DNA of 64,000 nt from Luscinia megarhynchos (lineage: Eukaryota > Chordata > Aves > Passeriformes > Turdidae). The notes beneath the pieces were generated by a model. That model did no database searches. It had not been told where the DNA came from and was given only the letters and a program-made list of their open reading frames with translations. The DNA lies in NCBI GenBank assembly GCA_034336665.1, contig JAPFBE010000002.1, positions 80,048,905-80,112,904 of the forward strand, given 5' to 3'. This document shows positions 63,441 through 64,000 of this stretch, one piece after another. Every line of letters starts with the position of its first letter. Position 1 is the first letter of the stretch. The translations under genes were made by a program, and so were the position numbers.

Positions 63441-64000
63441 TTTTTTCAAAATTTTCTCATAATGTCCCCTGTTCAAGTCTGAATTTGCTTTTCTGAAAGC
63501 TAAATTTTAGGTTTTTTAAGAAAAAAAAAAGCAGTTGGACTCCAACTCAATGGGAAGTAATTGAAAATCTGGAGACAGAAAAGAGGTCAGGCTCAACTGG
63601 CAGCCCCGTTCAGGCTTAGAAATCCCCTGCATCTATGAATTGAGCTGCTAAAAACTTTGTCTCATCTCCTAACAAGTGTAATAAGCAGAGAAGTGCTCTT
63701 GGAATGGATAACTTTTAAGGTTTTTTTGTCAGTGATACATATCACTTAATGAAATCTAAAATGAGGTGACAGATACCATCAAAAACATCACTGATTGAAA
63801 TTGTTCAGATGTTTGTTGTGAGCCTCTGCTGTTATATTTCTTTGTTTGTACAGTTGCCAAAGGATTTCTTGGCCTGCAAGAAGAGATTTTGTGCCTTTTT
63901 GTAAGAATGGGAAGAAAGCACTGATTTTATGTAGATGATGCAGACCATATTGATTGCAGTAGTCAATTTACTAGAGAAGCAAGTCCAAAATGCATGCCAT
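63441..64000. other. Non-coding sequence to window end
   Basis: AT-rich with A- and T-runs. Nothing coding was recognised. It is presumed to be still NIPAL2 intron 1 or sequence upstream of it. Confidence 0.5.

Noticed and set aside
1..64000. KCNS2 or POP1, neighbours of NIPAL2 in human
   Set aside because: KCNS2 has a long single-exon coding region that would be obvious, and nothing like it is present. No POP1-like exon was recognised.
1..64000. tRNA, rRNA, CRISPR arrays, bacterial operons or a novel defence-type system
   Set aside because: The sequence is vertebrate nuclear DNA. I saw no regularly spaced repeats, no cloverleaf I could support and no gene clusters.

Overview
The window looks like nuclear DNA of a bird, probably a songbird. 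It is AT-rich, intron-dominated vertebrate sequence. The interspersed repeats are almost all CR1 LINEs, ending in the avian-type 3' tail around 'gatgatctcc...ccttccaaccc...attctgtgatt', plus two avian-type endogenous retrovirus LTRs. There are no bacterial-style genes, operons, rRNA, tRNA or CRISPR arrays.

The only gene I can support is NIPAL2 (NIPA-like magnesium-transporter family), on the minus strand. Three consecutive internal coding exons are visible. Exon 2 (14422-14354) covers the first membrane segment. Exon 3 (9485-9313) covers membrane segments 2 and 3. Exon 4 (201-142) covers the following segment. Exon numbers follow the human gene as I recall it. Lengths, phases and splice sites fit the family except for exon 3, which is one base too long (173 nt where 172 are expected). 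Read literally, the extra base shifts the frame and creates a TAG at the start of exon 4. This is either an assembly error or a real inactivating lesion, and it is the most checkable result here. The remaining exons lie below position 1. The first coding exon was not found and probably lies beyond 64000, so 14423-64000 is read as intron 1, possibly running into upstream sequence.

Layout: 1-141 is the start of intron 4. 202-9312 is intron 3, with simple and short tandem repeats. 9486-14353 is intron 2, carrying a CR1 interrupted by a precise 770-bp insertion that may be retroviral internal sequence. 14423-64000 holds a 719-bp solo LTR with a perfect 5-bp target duplication (15397-16115), a second ERVL-type LTR (about 23773-24338), several young and ancient CR1 pieces, three short tandem duplications including a perfect 62-bp one at 47.1 kb, polypyrimidine tracts, and a compact CpG island at 59.1 kb that could be a promoter. 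The other open reading frames, at most 212 codons, match nothing I recognise and are most likely chance.
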